DNA of 64,000 bases from Flavimaribacter sp024343425 (GTDB taxonomy: Bacteria; Pseudomonadota; Alphaproteobacteria; Rhizobiales; Rhizobiaceae): NCBI GenBank assembly GCA_965227645.1, contig OZ245773.1:5146001-5210000 (forward strand), given 5' to 3'. Within the stretch, counting starts at the first letter, position 1, and each line of letters opens with the position of its first letter. The notes beneath the pieces are model-generated. The model was not told the origin of the DNA and did no database searches. It saw only the letters and a list, made by a program, of their open reading frames with translations. Both the position numbers and the translations under genes were made by a program. Positions 52,478 through 61,638 of the stretch are shown piece after piece.

Positions 52478-54160
52478 GTGACCAAGGACCAGGAATGTGA
52501 CGCTGGATCTTTGATTTTACCGACCACATCCAGTCACACCAAGTCGGGCCCGGCTTTTCGTCGTCTACATTCTTCGCATAAGGCAAAGAAGCATTGGGTA
52601 TACGATCAGAAAGCCATCCGAGAACTCTATGGTGTAAGTCGAAACACACCTCTCAACTGGATCAAGGCTGGTCTGAAGCCGATTGACGATCAGAAGCGCA
52701 TACTCGTTTCGGGCGGCGAATTGAACCGTTTCCATCATGAGCGCTGGCTGAATTCGAGACGCCCTCTGGAAGTCGGTGAACTCCCTTGTTACTCGTGTGG
52801 TTGTCCAAGGCGGTGCCCAATAGAAACAATAAGTTTCGTTGAGATAAAACGTGGCGCAGGCCAGCTTTCTGGAACATGTCCCAAATGCTCCAAACCCTGC
52901 TATCGTTTCGCCAGTGCCCGTCAGGTCGAAGAGTTTTACAGGAGCTATGAGTCAACTACCGAGAGGGATTCCCACACTGGTGTGGCTGGTCACACCCCTC
53001 GGCAATTGTGCATTCCGGACCTCACAGACGATATCGGCAAGAATCCTGGCAATGCACGGATTCGATATCTGTTTCAGCGTCACCTCGTTCACGGACTGGG
53101 ATGGGATACGACAACCGTCGATGCGATCCTTTCCGGATGGACCCGTTTCGAGGTCTTCTCAGGTCATCGCGACTTCGCGAAACTTGATGGCGAACAAGTC
53201 ATACAGTTTCGTGAACATTTGAAAGATGCCATCAGCGAACAAACCGGAAAACCGCTCAGTCGTTCATCAGTCTTGCACATACTCGGCGATTGCAGAATCT
53301 GCTTTGAATGGCTTTCCGACCGCAAGGGTTTTCGAGGCCTCGATAGCGATGCAGTCACCTATTTCGGCATGCCACGTAAGGAACGGAAGCTACTTCGAAA
53401 TCCAAAAGAGCGACGTGTGGCTGACATCGCTGACCTTAAGCAGGTGCTAGCGCAAATGCAGGGATCAAGCCTCGTAGACCGGAGAAACAGGGCAATGGTA
53501 TCCACTTTCCTGTTGACCGGACTTCGTATCAACTCCGTAGCATCCGTGTTGCTGAAATTCGTCGATCTTGAGCGCAGATGTATTGATGCGGATGCGACGC
53601 AGATGCGGTTGAAAGGTAATCGCTCAGAAAAGGTGTTTCTCCTTCCCATCGATGCTCTTGCCGAAAAGTACTTTGTCGAATGGGTTGGAGAGTTGAAATC
53701 TTTGGGCTTCCCGGAGGAGTCCGCCCTGTTCCCAAAGACACCCACCCTGCAGGCAATCAAGAACGGAGCAGTGCCTGCTTCCGTGGATTTCAGTGTGTGG
53801 AAAGGTTCGAAGCAGGTTCGGGAAGTGTTTAAAAATGCATTCGATCAAGCCGGGGTCGATTATGCTATTCCGCATAATGTGCGAAAGTCCATCGTGGCGC
53901 ACTATTTTTCGTTTGGCTTGACGCCTGAGGAGATCCTGGCGCTGTCGGCGAATTTGGCGCACATCTCTCTGGATACTACAATCAAGAGTTATGCAAAGCC
54001 GCCCGAGGAACGGCGACGACATCTCATTGCAAACCTGAAGCGATTCGAGAATGAAGAGTACACAGAGAGCATCCAGCAAATGACCATTGCAGATTTGGTC
54101 CGTAGGCGCCCTGATTTGGGTGCTCACATCATCGCTGAATTATTGAAAGGGGCGAAATAA
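52478..54160 (+). CDS. Large tyrosine recombinase with HTH and Cys-rich N-terminal segments
   Basis: A 560-residue integrase. Catalytic residues are Arg350 (LTGLRINS), Lys379 (RLKG), His466 and Arg469 (PHNVRKSI), His495 (LAHISLDT) and Tyr505 (KSYAK), all in order. Ahead of the core-binding domain lie an HTH-like segment (residues ~45-70, IRELYGVSRNTPLNWIKAG) and two Cys clusters, Cys104/107/109/113 and Cys134/137/141, which look like a zinc ribbon. Most phage integrases are about 400 residues and lack these. The GTG start lies 2 bp after the AlpA-like gene. It probably drives integration at the adjacent tRNA-Ser. Confidence 0.88.
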   Translation: MTKDQECDAGSLILPTTSSHTKSGPAFRRLHSSHKAKKHWVYDQKAIRELYGVSRNTPLNWIKAGLKPIDDQKRILVSGGELNRFHHERWLNSRRPLEVGELPCYSCGCPRRCPIETISFVEIKRGAGQLSGTCPKCSKPCYRFASARQVEEFYRSYESTTERDSHTGVAGHTPRQLCIPDLTDDIGKNPGNARIRYLFQRHLVHGLGWDTTTVDAILSGWTRFEVFSGHRDFAKLDGEQVIQFREHLKDAISEQTGKPLSRSSVLHILGDCRICFEWLSDRKGFRGLDSDAVTYFGMPRKERKLLRNPKERRVADIADLKQVLAQMQGSSLVDRRNRAMVSTFLLTGLRINSVASVLLKFVDLERRCIDADATQMRLKGNRSEKVFLLPIDALAEKYFVEWVGELKSLGFPEESALFPKTPTLQAIKNGAVPASVDFSVWKGSKQVREVFKNAFDQAGVDYAIPHNVRKSIVAHYFSFGLTPEEILALSANLAHISLDTTIKSYAKPPEERRRHLIANLKRFENEEYTESIQQMTIADLVRRRPDLGAHIIAELLKGAK

Positions 54161-54200
54161 GCCGACAGAATGTAATTGAACAATATAATAGGTTTTCTGA

Positions 54201-55221
54201 TGTCAGTTACGGTGCAAAAGCCGGCCACTTTTGGAGTGCGCCCCTGAGGGTGGACACGTCAGGCAGCCTGTTTTGACCTTTCCGGAGTGTTGATCTCCTA
54301 GAACTGATCGGGGCTCAGATATCCGAGCGCCGAATACAATTAGGTGGCATTGTAGATGTTATCGATGAAGGCCGGCAAGTCGGCGACAACGTCCTCGAAG
54401 GTCTCATATTCGGTGGTGTAGACTGCCTCGACCTTGAGCGTCTTCATAAAACTCTCGGCGGGGGCATTGTCATGTGGATTTCCTCTTCGGCTCATGAATC
54501 TGACAAAGCCGTGGATTTTCAGGATGCGTCGATGTCGAGATGCGGCGTACTGGGCTCCTCTGTCGGTGTGAAAGACGCAGCCTGGCAGCGGATGGCGGGC
54601 CCGGATCGCCGCATTCAGCGCCGCTGCGGTGAGACGGGTATCGATGTTGCGGCCGAGACCGTAACGAACGACCTTGCACGACCAGGCATCCAGAACGACC
54701 TTCAGATAGACAAGGCCGGTGCTTATCGCGATATATGTGATGTCGCAGACCCAGAGCTGGTTGGGACCGTAAACCTCGAGATTCTTTGCGACGTTGGGGT
54801 AGATCGGGCTGTTGTGATCGCTATCGGTCGTCGAAACGTAGCGGCGCTTCCGCTTTGGGTTCAGATCATTCTCTCGCATGATCCGCTGGACTTTCTTCGA
54901 GTTCACGACAAACCCGAGCTCATAGATGATCAGCAGTTCGTGCCCAGCGAGTTGCTTCCGCAAACGTAGAAGCCACTTGTCGTCACCGGCCTCGATCAGC
55001 TCGTGCACAATTGCCGCGGCCGTTTTGAAGCGGGTCTTAATGCCGCGCTGAAAGGGCGCCAGTCCCAGGCCGATGGCGATGTGGGTCTTGCCGACGCCGG
55101 AGGGACCGAGAGCAATGATGTTCTTCCGTCTGTCGACAAACTCACAGCGGGCAAGGTCCAGAACCAGTTTCCGGTTGAGCGCCGATCGGGGCGAGCAAGG
55201 CGATGTCGCCCGGCTGGCAGG
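54201..55221 (-). mobile_element. Scrambled IS scar (IS21 and IS3 remnants plus addA copy)
   Basis: From left to right: 54201-54243 begins TGTCAG and contains GTGCAAAAGCCGGCCAC, which resembles IS21-family terminal repeats; TGGACACGTCAGGCAGCC near 54251 looks like the end of an IS3-family element; then the 3' part of an IS3 transposase; then part of IS21 IstB; then, at 55181-55221, a 41-bp sequence that matches 57048-57088 inside addA with one difference. Each piece is truncated, so no mobile function is likely. Confidence 0.65.
54298..55178 (-). pseudogene. In-frame chimera of IstB ATPase and IS3-family transposase, with premature stop
   Basis: Reading from 55178 leftwards, one continuous frame starts inside IstB (LNRKLVLDLARCEF, Walker A GPSGVGKTH, TAAAIVHELIEAGDDK, LLIIYELGF) and, after GFV, changes to IS3 OrfB (NSKKVQRIMRENDLNPKRKRRYV). 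The DDE segments DITYI, HTDRGAQY and ESFMKTLK follow. A TAA at 54340-54342 stops the frame after NIYNAT; beyond it LYSALGYLSPDQF runs to the natural stop at 54298. IstB lacks both ends and OrfB lacks its N-terminus. The IstB DELG motif is altered to YELG. Confidence 0.8.
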
Positions 55222-55382
55222 ATGAGAGCGGCGGCGGTACCGCTAACTGGCGTATCGGGCTTCCCAGGACCTTGCCCTCGATCGCAAGCCGAGCCGACAG
55301 CAGCAGTTCGACCTCGGGATTGAAGAGATCTCCTTGGCGGATACGGCGGTACGTTTATGGGAGGCCATGGTCACGTCCTCGG

Positions 55383-58300
55383 CTACGCTGCGATCGTCTG
55401 GGGCGAAGGCGGAACGGTGATCACCGTCCCGCTCGTCATCAGAACGATCAAGCCCCGTTGGGCGCCGGTCATATCGAGATAGGTACGCACCTGAGCCCGA
55501 TAGTGATCGAGTGTCTCCTGGGCGGGATTCACGTCGCTCTTCCAGTCAATCACGACGGCTGGTCGACCTTCCGGATCAACCGTAAGCGCGTCCGCGATCC
55601 CGGCCATCGCTATCAGTTCGACGTCGTCCTGTTGAAGGGCATAGACCGGAAGTTCAGCGAGCAATGAGGAACGCAAGGCCGCCACCTCCGATAAGGCCAG
55701 CGTTCGCGTCACGCAACCGGTCAGTTCCTCAGGCGAAAGCCCGTTCGCCGGATCGTAGGTAGGCTTCTCGCCGAGCGCACGGATGAGGTTAGCGGCACGC
55801 GCAGTGAGCGCCTCGCCGGTCTCGTCGCATTCCCCTGTCAGGACTTCTTCCATGAGCTTGTGAAGGACCAGTCCACGCCCGCGCCCACTCTGGATGGAGG
55901 TGGGCGCTTCAGCGTCTGACACCTGAGCATCAGCCGAACCGGCACAGATGTCCGGTTCTTCTTCCTGAAGCACCGAGCCGGTCGCCGTCTCATCTCGGCT
56001 CGGCGCAAGCCAGGTCAGGTGCATCTGTCTTTCGGCAATCGCACCGGCCTCAGCGGCGAAACTCTCCCGAGTCTGATCGTTTGCGGCATCGCCGGTCACG
56101 GCGATTGGGTCGAGCGGCAGATGCGACACGTCGAGGGGAGAGAGATTTATCAGGGAGAGGTCCACCAAGCCGATCCAGGCTGATTTCGAAGGCGTTACGT
56201 CGAGCCGCGGCAAGACCAAGAGTTCCCGGGCGCGGGTTGCTGCGACATACCAGAGCCGGACCCGCTCGCGGTCCAGTTCATCCTTCTCGGCCTGCCTCGC
56301 CGCGTCGTAACCGGACGGAGGGATACCCAGAACCGGGCAGTGGAAGGTATCAGTCTGGCGATCGGTCACGGCGCTATCAGGCGCCATCACCCCCGTCACG
56401 GTGTTGATGGGGATGACGACCTGCCATTCAAGTCCTTTTGCGGCATGCATCGTGTAGAGGGCGACGGCTTCTTCCTGCGCATCAGGCCGGCCTTCCACCG
56501 CACGGGTCTCATCCGTCCATGCCGCCGTCATTGCCTCGGAAAAGGCTCGCAAGCCACGTACCGCATACCCGACGGAGAGGCTGAGATAGAGATCGACATT
56601 GGCAAGCGCTCGTTCTGCCTGACCGCGATGCCGTTCCAGAAGAACGGGGCGTACCCGAAGGACGTCGACGGCCTGCGAAAGAAGATCGTGCGGTGTCGTG
56701 CTGTTGGCACGTTTCTGAAGCGCTCGCAGTCGCTCGATCACATCGCGCGCGAGCGGATGGGCTATTGCCGCGGGGTCGACGCCGAGGTCGAGCCGCGGAA
56801 TCCGGTCGGGTTCGTCTTCCGAACGCGGAAGCGCCCAGACGATGTTCAGGAGTTCCTCTTCGCTAAGCCCGACAATCGGGCCGCGCAGCAATGCGCCGAG
56901 CGCCAGGGTATCGCGACGATCGGCGAGAACCCGGGTGATCGCGATAAGATCCTGTACTTCCTGCCGGCGAAACAGACCTTTGCCGGCCTGGGTTGCGACC
57001 GGGATACCTCGGCGCTCAAGGGCTTCTTCATAACGCCAGAGTTCCGCGCCGGTCGGGGCGAGCAAGGCGATGTCGCCCGGCTGGCAGGGGCATCGTGCAT
57101 CGGCTTTGCGATCCTGGACCGGATGACTGCCAATCAAGCGTGCGCAAAGCTCAGCCACCGCTTCGGCTTCGGCGTCGCGTCGCTGCTCGGCGCTGGCCTT
57201 GCCGTTCTCGTCAGCGACCGCGATATCGATCGCCGCGACGCAGACGCCGTCTTCCGGATCGTCGTGGAAGGGATCGAGTGCTGTGAAGCCGGGCTGACCA
57301 TCAGCCGACAGGACTGCCTCGAACCGTTCGTTAACGAAAGTAAGGATCGAGGCACAGGAACGGAAATTGGTCGAGATCGAGACGAGGCCGTCCGCGTCCT
57401 GCGTAGAGAAAGCGGTGCGGGCCTGGACATACGCGCCGACATCCGCGCCGCGGAAACGATAGATTGCCTGCTTGGGGTCGCCAACCAAGAAGAGTGCGCC
57501 CGGCCGAATCCGGAAGCGCGTCCAGTCCTGCGGATCATCACCGGGATCGCCGCATAGACGCCAGAAGATTTCGGCCTGGAGCGGGTCGGTATCCTGAAAC
57601 TCGTCGACTAAGACCTTTGAATACTTCTGGCCGAGCGCCTGTCGCACAGTTTCATGGTCGCGCAACAGGTCGCGCGCGGCGTAGATGAGATCGTCGAAAT
57701 CGAGCTGGGCGCTGGCGCGCTTGTGCTCACGATAGCGCGCAAGGATTGTGCGTGCTTCGTCGATCAATATCGTAAGGACCTGGCCGGAAACCGCCTGGAG
57801 CAGTGCGGTCCACGCGGCACAGCACGCTTCGTACAAACCGCTGGCCGTATCGTTTAGCCTGTCGCCGTCTGCCTTGGACAGCCCTGCCTGCTTTGCCGCT
57901 GCCGCCCATTTGCCCTTCTTGCGGTAGGCGTAAAAGCTGCCCGTCCCGGTCGTAAGGTCGGGATGCGGGCGTGCAACCAGCAACCCGACGAGCCCGGCGG
58001 GCGTGGAACCATCTGCAACCGATGGAAGGGCAGCCGCCATTTCAGAAAAGCGCACGGCGAAGACCTCCGTTTCCGGCTCATCAACGTCGGCGCCTTGCAT
58101 AAAGGCCGAAAACTCGTCGGCCGCCTGCTGGAAGGCTTGCAGGTGACCTGCAAAGGGCATCGCCTTCGGTGCGACCAGATTCCTCGACCGCCGGAGGGCT
58201 TCGGCGATCTTGTGCATCAGAGCGACAGTCTCTCCTGGGTTATGCAGGACCATCTCGGCGAGGACACCGCCCTGATCGCCAGACAATCGCTCGCGCAGCC

Positions 58301-58778
58301 AGCCATCGACGATTTCGAGGAAGTTGAGATCGGCCTGGTTGCGGTCGATGACCGCTGCGCCCGGATCGATATCCGCTTCCGCCGGGTAGGGCTTGATCAA
58401 TCGCTGGCAGAAGCCGTGGATGGTCGAGCAGGTGATTTCGTCGATCGCCGTGTTGGCCGACACCAGATTCTCGCGCTGCGCCGCAGACAGTCCCTCCGGC
58501 AGGCCGGCGCGGAGCTCCGGTGCGATATGGCCGGCGGCGAGATCATCGACGAAATCCCGAACCCGCAGGAGGAGCTCGCTGGCCGCCAGTTCGGTAAACG
58601 TGACTGCCGCGATGGAACTTGGCGCGACACCCTGCGCCAGCATGACAGCGATCCTGCCGGCCATCACGGCGGTCTTGCCCGATCCCGCGCCGGCCTCCAC
58701 CAGGATGGACCGGTCGTGACGGCTGATCGCGTCATGCCGGGCGCCATCATCGTTCAGAACTTTCACGCTGCTCATCAT
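55383..58778 (-). CDS. AddA-like UvrD-family helicase/nuclease
   Basis: An 1131-residue SF1 helicase with a C-terminal RecB-type nuclease. Helicase motifs: Walker A AGAGSGKT (29-36), TFTELAASELLLRV, STIHGFCQRLI, motif II VDEFQDTD (391-398), LVGDPKQAIYRFRGAD, ISTNFRS, YTMHAAKGLEWQVVIP and WYVAATRARELL. Nuclease: GLVLHKLMEEVL, Asp1063 and the DWK core Asp1078-x-Lys1080, then YRAQVRTYL. All catalytic residues are intact. Its ATG overlaps the TGA of the addB-like gene (ATGATGA). Together they could process DNA ends like AddAB/RecBCD. The place in an accessory region and the short partner suggest an accessory module rather than the host's own AddAB. Confidence 0.88.
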   Translation of the reverse strand: MMSSVKVLNDDGARHDAISRHDRSILVEAGAGSGKTAVMAGRIAVMLAQGVAPSSIAAVTFTELAASELLLRVRDFVDDLAAGHIAPELRAGLPEGLSAAQRENLVSANTAIDEITCSTIHGFCQRLIKPYPAEADIDPGAAVIDRNQADLNFLEIVDGWLRERLSGDQGGVLAEMVLHNPGETVALMHKIAEALRRSRNLVAPKAMPFAGHLQAFQQAADEFSAFMQGADVDEPETEVFAVRFSEMAAALPSVADGSTPAGLVGLLVARPHPDLTTGTGSFYAYRKKGKWAAAAKQAGLSKADGDRLNDTASGLYEACCAAWTALLQAVSGQVLTILIDEARTILARYREHKRASAQLDFDDLIYAARDLLRDHETVRQALGQKYSKVLVDEFQDTDPLQAEIFWRLCGDPGDDPQDWTRFRIRPGALFLVGDPKQAIYRFRGADVGAYVQARTAFSTQDADGLVSISTNFRSCASILTFVNERFEAVLSADGQPGFTALDPFHDDPEDGVCVAAIDIAVADENGKASAEQRRDAEAEAVAELCARLIGSHPVQDRKADARCPCQPGDIALLAPTGAELWRYEEALERRGIPVATQAGKGLFRRQEVQDLIAITRVLADRRDTLALGALLRGPIVGLSEEELLNIVWALPRSEDEPDRIPRLDLGVDPAAIAHPLARDVIERLRALQKRANSTTPHDLLSQAVDVLRVRPVLLERHRGQAERALANVDLYLSLSVGYAVRGLRAFSEAMTAAWTDETRAVEGRPDAQEEAVALYTMHAAKGLEWQVVIPINTVTGVMAPDSAVTDRQTDTFHCPVLGIPPSGYDAARQAEKDELDRERVRLWYVAATRARELLVLPRLDVTPSKSAWIGLVDLSLINLSPLDVSHLPLDPIAVTGDAANDQTRESFAAEAGAIAERQMHLTWLAPSRDETATGSVLQEEEPDICAGSADAQVSDAEAPTSIQSGRGRGLVLHKLMEEVLTGECDETGEALTARAANLIRALGEKPTYDPANGLSPEELTGCVTRTLALSEVAALRSSLLAELPVYALQQDDVELIAMAGIADALTVDPEGRPAVVIDWKSDVNPAQETLDHYRAQVRTYLDMTGAQRGLIVLMTSGTVITVPPSPQTIAA

Positions 58779-61429
58779 TCCGCCTCCCAGATCGGCGCGA
58801 CCGCGCTGAGCCGCTCGATCGAGGCGGCCTGCTTGCGTTTGCTGTAGGTGGCGCTTGCGTTTGCCGGCAGGGCAAAGGCGAGATCGTCGTAGTCGCTTCC
58901 CGTATCCGGCCCGGGCAGTGCAGCGCCGCTGGTCAATGCGTTTCTCGCTGCCCGCAGATATGCCTTGATCTCCGCCAGGACGATGTCCGGCTCGTCGAGC
59001 TGGAGATCAAGCGCTTCACGCGGATAGAGCAGCGAAGCGCTGATCGCGATGTGGTCGCCAAGGAGCGCCTTGACGGCGAAGGCATAAAGGCAACGCTGAA
59101 GCTCGCGGCCGCCGTTCACGCGTATGTCGCCTTTGGGCGGCTTGCCGGTCTTGTAGTCGCGCACGAGTGCCTGGCTGCCGTCATCAGCGATGTCGAGCCG
59201 GTCGATATAGCCGGCAATGTGAAATCCAGTGTCGGGGATGATCACCGGCGCATTGGCGTCCCAGGGCAATGCCGCCTCCGACTTGGGCTCGGACCCGCCG
59301 AACGGGACCTCGCCAAAGGATCGGCTGCCCGGCAAGTGATCATTACCATAGGCAAGCGCCTGTCCGGCAAGAGCGCGCGCGTCCCCGAGCGTGCGGCCCC
59401 AGATAACAGCGGGTGGAACGGGCCGCTCGCTTTCCCACTCGGCCGCCACCGCACCAGCGGCTTCGTCCACCGCAGCCTGAATGGCAGTCACGTCAGCCGA
59501 CGCCAGGCCGCTCGTCGCTTCGAGGTTTCGCAGGGCGCGGTCGAGCACCAGATGGATGAGGTCGCCGGTTTGCAGGGCGTCAAGCACGAGCGGCTCGGCA
59601 CTGCCTTGCGGGGATTTCCAACCGAGAGCATAGCGCCAGAGGAAATTTAGGGGGCTGCGCAGTAGTGTTTTGAGCGAGCTCGCCGACTGAGTCCGCCCGA
59701 GGATCGCGAGAACCAAAGGATGATCGGACCTGACCAGGCCGTCATGAGCTGTCACATCGGCCATGCGCCAATCGCGCCAGCAGGAACGGGCACTCAATGC
59801 CTGGGGATCGGCGGCGAAATCCTGCGGACGCGCCATCAGCCGGTCGGTTTCACTGAAGGCATGGGCGGGAACTGCGTTGCGCCGCAGATAGGCTTCCTCG
59901 TCATAGGTGGCGAGGAGGGGGCTGCGACCCAAGAGCCGGCCGTCGCTGTCACGTCGGGCGCGGGAGAGGACGACGTCGCTGCCCGTAGTGGCGAGGATCG
60001 TATCAAAGTCACGGCGATCTGCCAGATTGACGGGAAGCGGGTCGAGCTCGCCCGTTGGAATGATGTGGTCCGGGATCAGCCGATCTTCGGTGATCCCGCG
60101 TGGCCAGTGGGAGGAATTGAGACCGATCAGCCGAGCGAAGCGTCGCGGCGACGCGGCGAGGGCGCTGGCCGGCATCCAGGCCACGGAGACGGAGGCCTCG
60201 AGCCCGTCATCCTGTTTCAGTGATTCCAGCGTGCTGTCGATCGCGCCGGCGGGCCCTGCCAGTAGGGCTTTGCGCCAGATGGACAATGCCCGGCCCATAA
60301 GGAAGGCCTCACCGATCTCCTGTGCCGCGTCCGGTCCCTTTGCCAGCTGATCGACCACAGCACGCAGCACGGGGGCGTGATCCATGCCGTCGGGCCAGTC
60401 GTCTGGCGCGAGGCGCGCCAGCAATTGGTTCCAGGCGGACGGCGTTGACAGGGGTGCATCGCTTGGAAGAACGCGCATCCAGCCATCAGGAAGGGAAGCC
60501 AGAGGTGCAGAACCGCGGCACAGGGCGGCGAGACGGCGCAAGCGCGACTGCGAAAGCCCGCGCACGATGATGTCGGCGAGTGCCGCTGCCGCTTGTCCGT
60601 CACGTGTGGTGACGGCCGGGACGCCATGAACGAAATGAAAATCGATATTGGCATCGGCGCGCAACGCGAGAAAGTGATCGTCGTAGTCGGCCGGCGACGC
60701 CGTGGCGATGGCAATGTCGGCGGGCGGTATGCCCGACGCAAGCAGAGACCGTACCCAACGCAGGGTCTCGACTGCCTCATGGTAAGCCGTCGCGGCGCTG
60801 ACGGATCGAACGTCCGGAGCCTCAGCATCGCCTCGAGCAACAGCAACGCCGCTTTCCTTGAGCCAGGTCGGGACAGGGCGAGGGCCTGACGTCCACTGCA
60901 TGGGGATACGCTCGGCAAGCGCCTTCAGCAGAGGCCGCCAGCAGGGAGATAGTTCGGTCAGACCGACGATTTCCATCGAGCCGAATATGGCAGGCGCATG
61001 GGTGATCCGGCTGATGGCTGCGGCGATAATATCGACCGGACGCATCATTCCACCCGGAAGTTCGGTGAGAACGGCGGCCTCCAGGCGAGCGATGGCTTCA
61101 AGCCTTGGATGATCAGCTGACCGGGAGGCAAGATCGATACCTGCCCGCCACGCCTTGTGCAGTGTGCCGGCGGCCGCGTCGATCATGCCCGGCAGTATCT
61201 TGATATCTTCCAGTTCGCCCATCGGTGTTTCAGGGAGGACCGTCTGGATCGCCGCGCGCAGGCTTTCTTCGTCGATCGCGCGGGCGAAGCCGCCCGCGAG
61301 CCGCACCGCGGCTTGTTCGAACGACATGATCTGGAGGCCATGTTGACCGCCGCGGGCCGCCGCAAGGCGAGCCTCCCGCATTGCCAGGCGACCATACACG
61401 ACAAGGGTGCATCGCTTAGCGGCCGTCAT
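58775..61429 (-). CDS. AddB-like PD-(D/E)XK nuclease
   Basis: An 884-residue partner of the helicase. The C-terminal nuclease core is GYIDRLDIADDG (Asp743) and VRDYKTG (Asp759-x-Lys761), followed by ELQRCLYAF. The central part (RRFARLIGLNSSHWPRG, LRSPLNFLWRYALGW) resembles the inactivated helicase folds of AddB/RecC. No N-terminal Walker A is visible, and the region has only one Cys (780) near the nuclease, so the Fe-S cluster of Bacillus-type AddB is absent. It is shorter than chromosomal alphaproteobacterial AddB (about 1000 or more). AAAGGGG precedes the ATG. It is the first gene of a two-gene operon. Confidence 0.85.
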   Translation of the reverse strand: MTAAKRCTLVVYGRLAMREARLAAARGGQHGLQIMSFEQAAVRLAGGFARAIDEESLRAAIQTVLPETPMGELEDIKILPGMIDAAAGTLHKAWRAGIDLASRSADHPRLEAIARLEAAVLTELPGGMMRPVDIIAAAISRITHAPAIFGSMEIVGLTELSPCWRPLLKALAERIPMQWTSGPRPVPTWLKESGVAVARGDAEAPDVRSVSAATAYHEAVETLRWVRSLLASGIPPADIAIATASPADYDDHFLALRADANIDFHFVHGVPAVTTRDGQAAAALADIIVRGLSQSRLRRLAALCRGSAPLASLPDGWMRVLPSDAPLSTPSAWNQLLARLAPDDWPDGMDHAPVLRAVVDQLAKGPDAAQEIGEAFLMGRALSIWRKALLAGPAGAIDSTLESLKQDDGLEASVSVAWMPASALAASPRRFARLIGLNSSHWPRGITEDRLIPDHIIPTGELDPLPVNLADRRDFDTILATTGSDVVLSRARRDSDGRLLGRSPLLATYDEEAYLRRNAVPAHAFSETDRLMARPQDFAADPQALSARSCWRDWRMADVTAHDGLVRSDHPLVLAILGRTQSASSLKTLLRSPLNFLWRYALGWKSPQGSAEPLVLDALQTGDLIHLVLDRALRNLEATSGLASADVTAIQAAVDEAAGAVAAEWESERPVPPAVIWGRTLGDARALAGQALAYGNDHLPGSRSFGEVPFGGSEPKSEAALPWDANAPVIIPDTGFHIAGYIDRLDIADDGSQALVRDYKTGKPPKGDIRVNGGRELQRCLYAFAVKALLGDHIAISASLLYPREALDLQLDEPDIVLAEIKAYLRAARNALTSGAALPGPDTGSDYDDLAFALPANASATYSKRKQAASIERLSAVAPIWEAE

Positions 61430-61519
61430 CGCTACCCCTTTCCGGGTTACTTCTTGTTCGGACGCTGGGTCAGCGCCTCCGACTTCTGCACTCTCGCCCG
61501 CGCTGTACTAAAGCATGAG

Positions 61520-61548
61520 TTGTCACACAAATGAATGGGATATGAATA
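61520..61548 (+). promoter_or_regulatory. Possible promoter of the secreted-protein genes
   Basis: TTGTCA (61520-61525) is followed after 17 bases by TGAATA (61543-61548) in an AT-rich stretch about 90 bases before the next gene. The -10 match is weak. A small hairpin CCAGAA/TTCTGG lies at 61610-61625, just before the ribosome site. Confidence 0.3.
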
Positions 61549-61638
61549 TCCTATTCAGCAAAAACCCAACCGCTGCGATTTAGAAAGCTGTTCAGGCGCT
61601 CACGAAACACCAGAAAAACTTCTGGCTATTTAGGAGAC

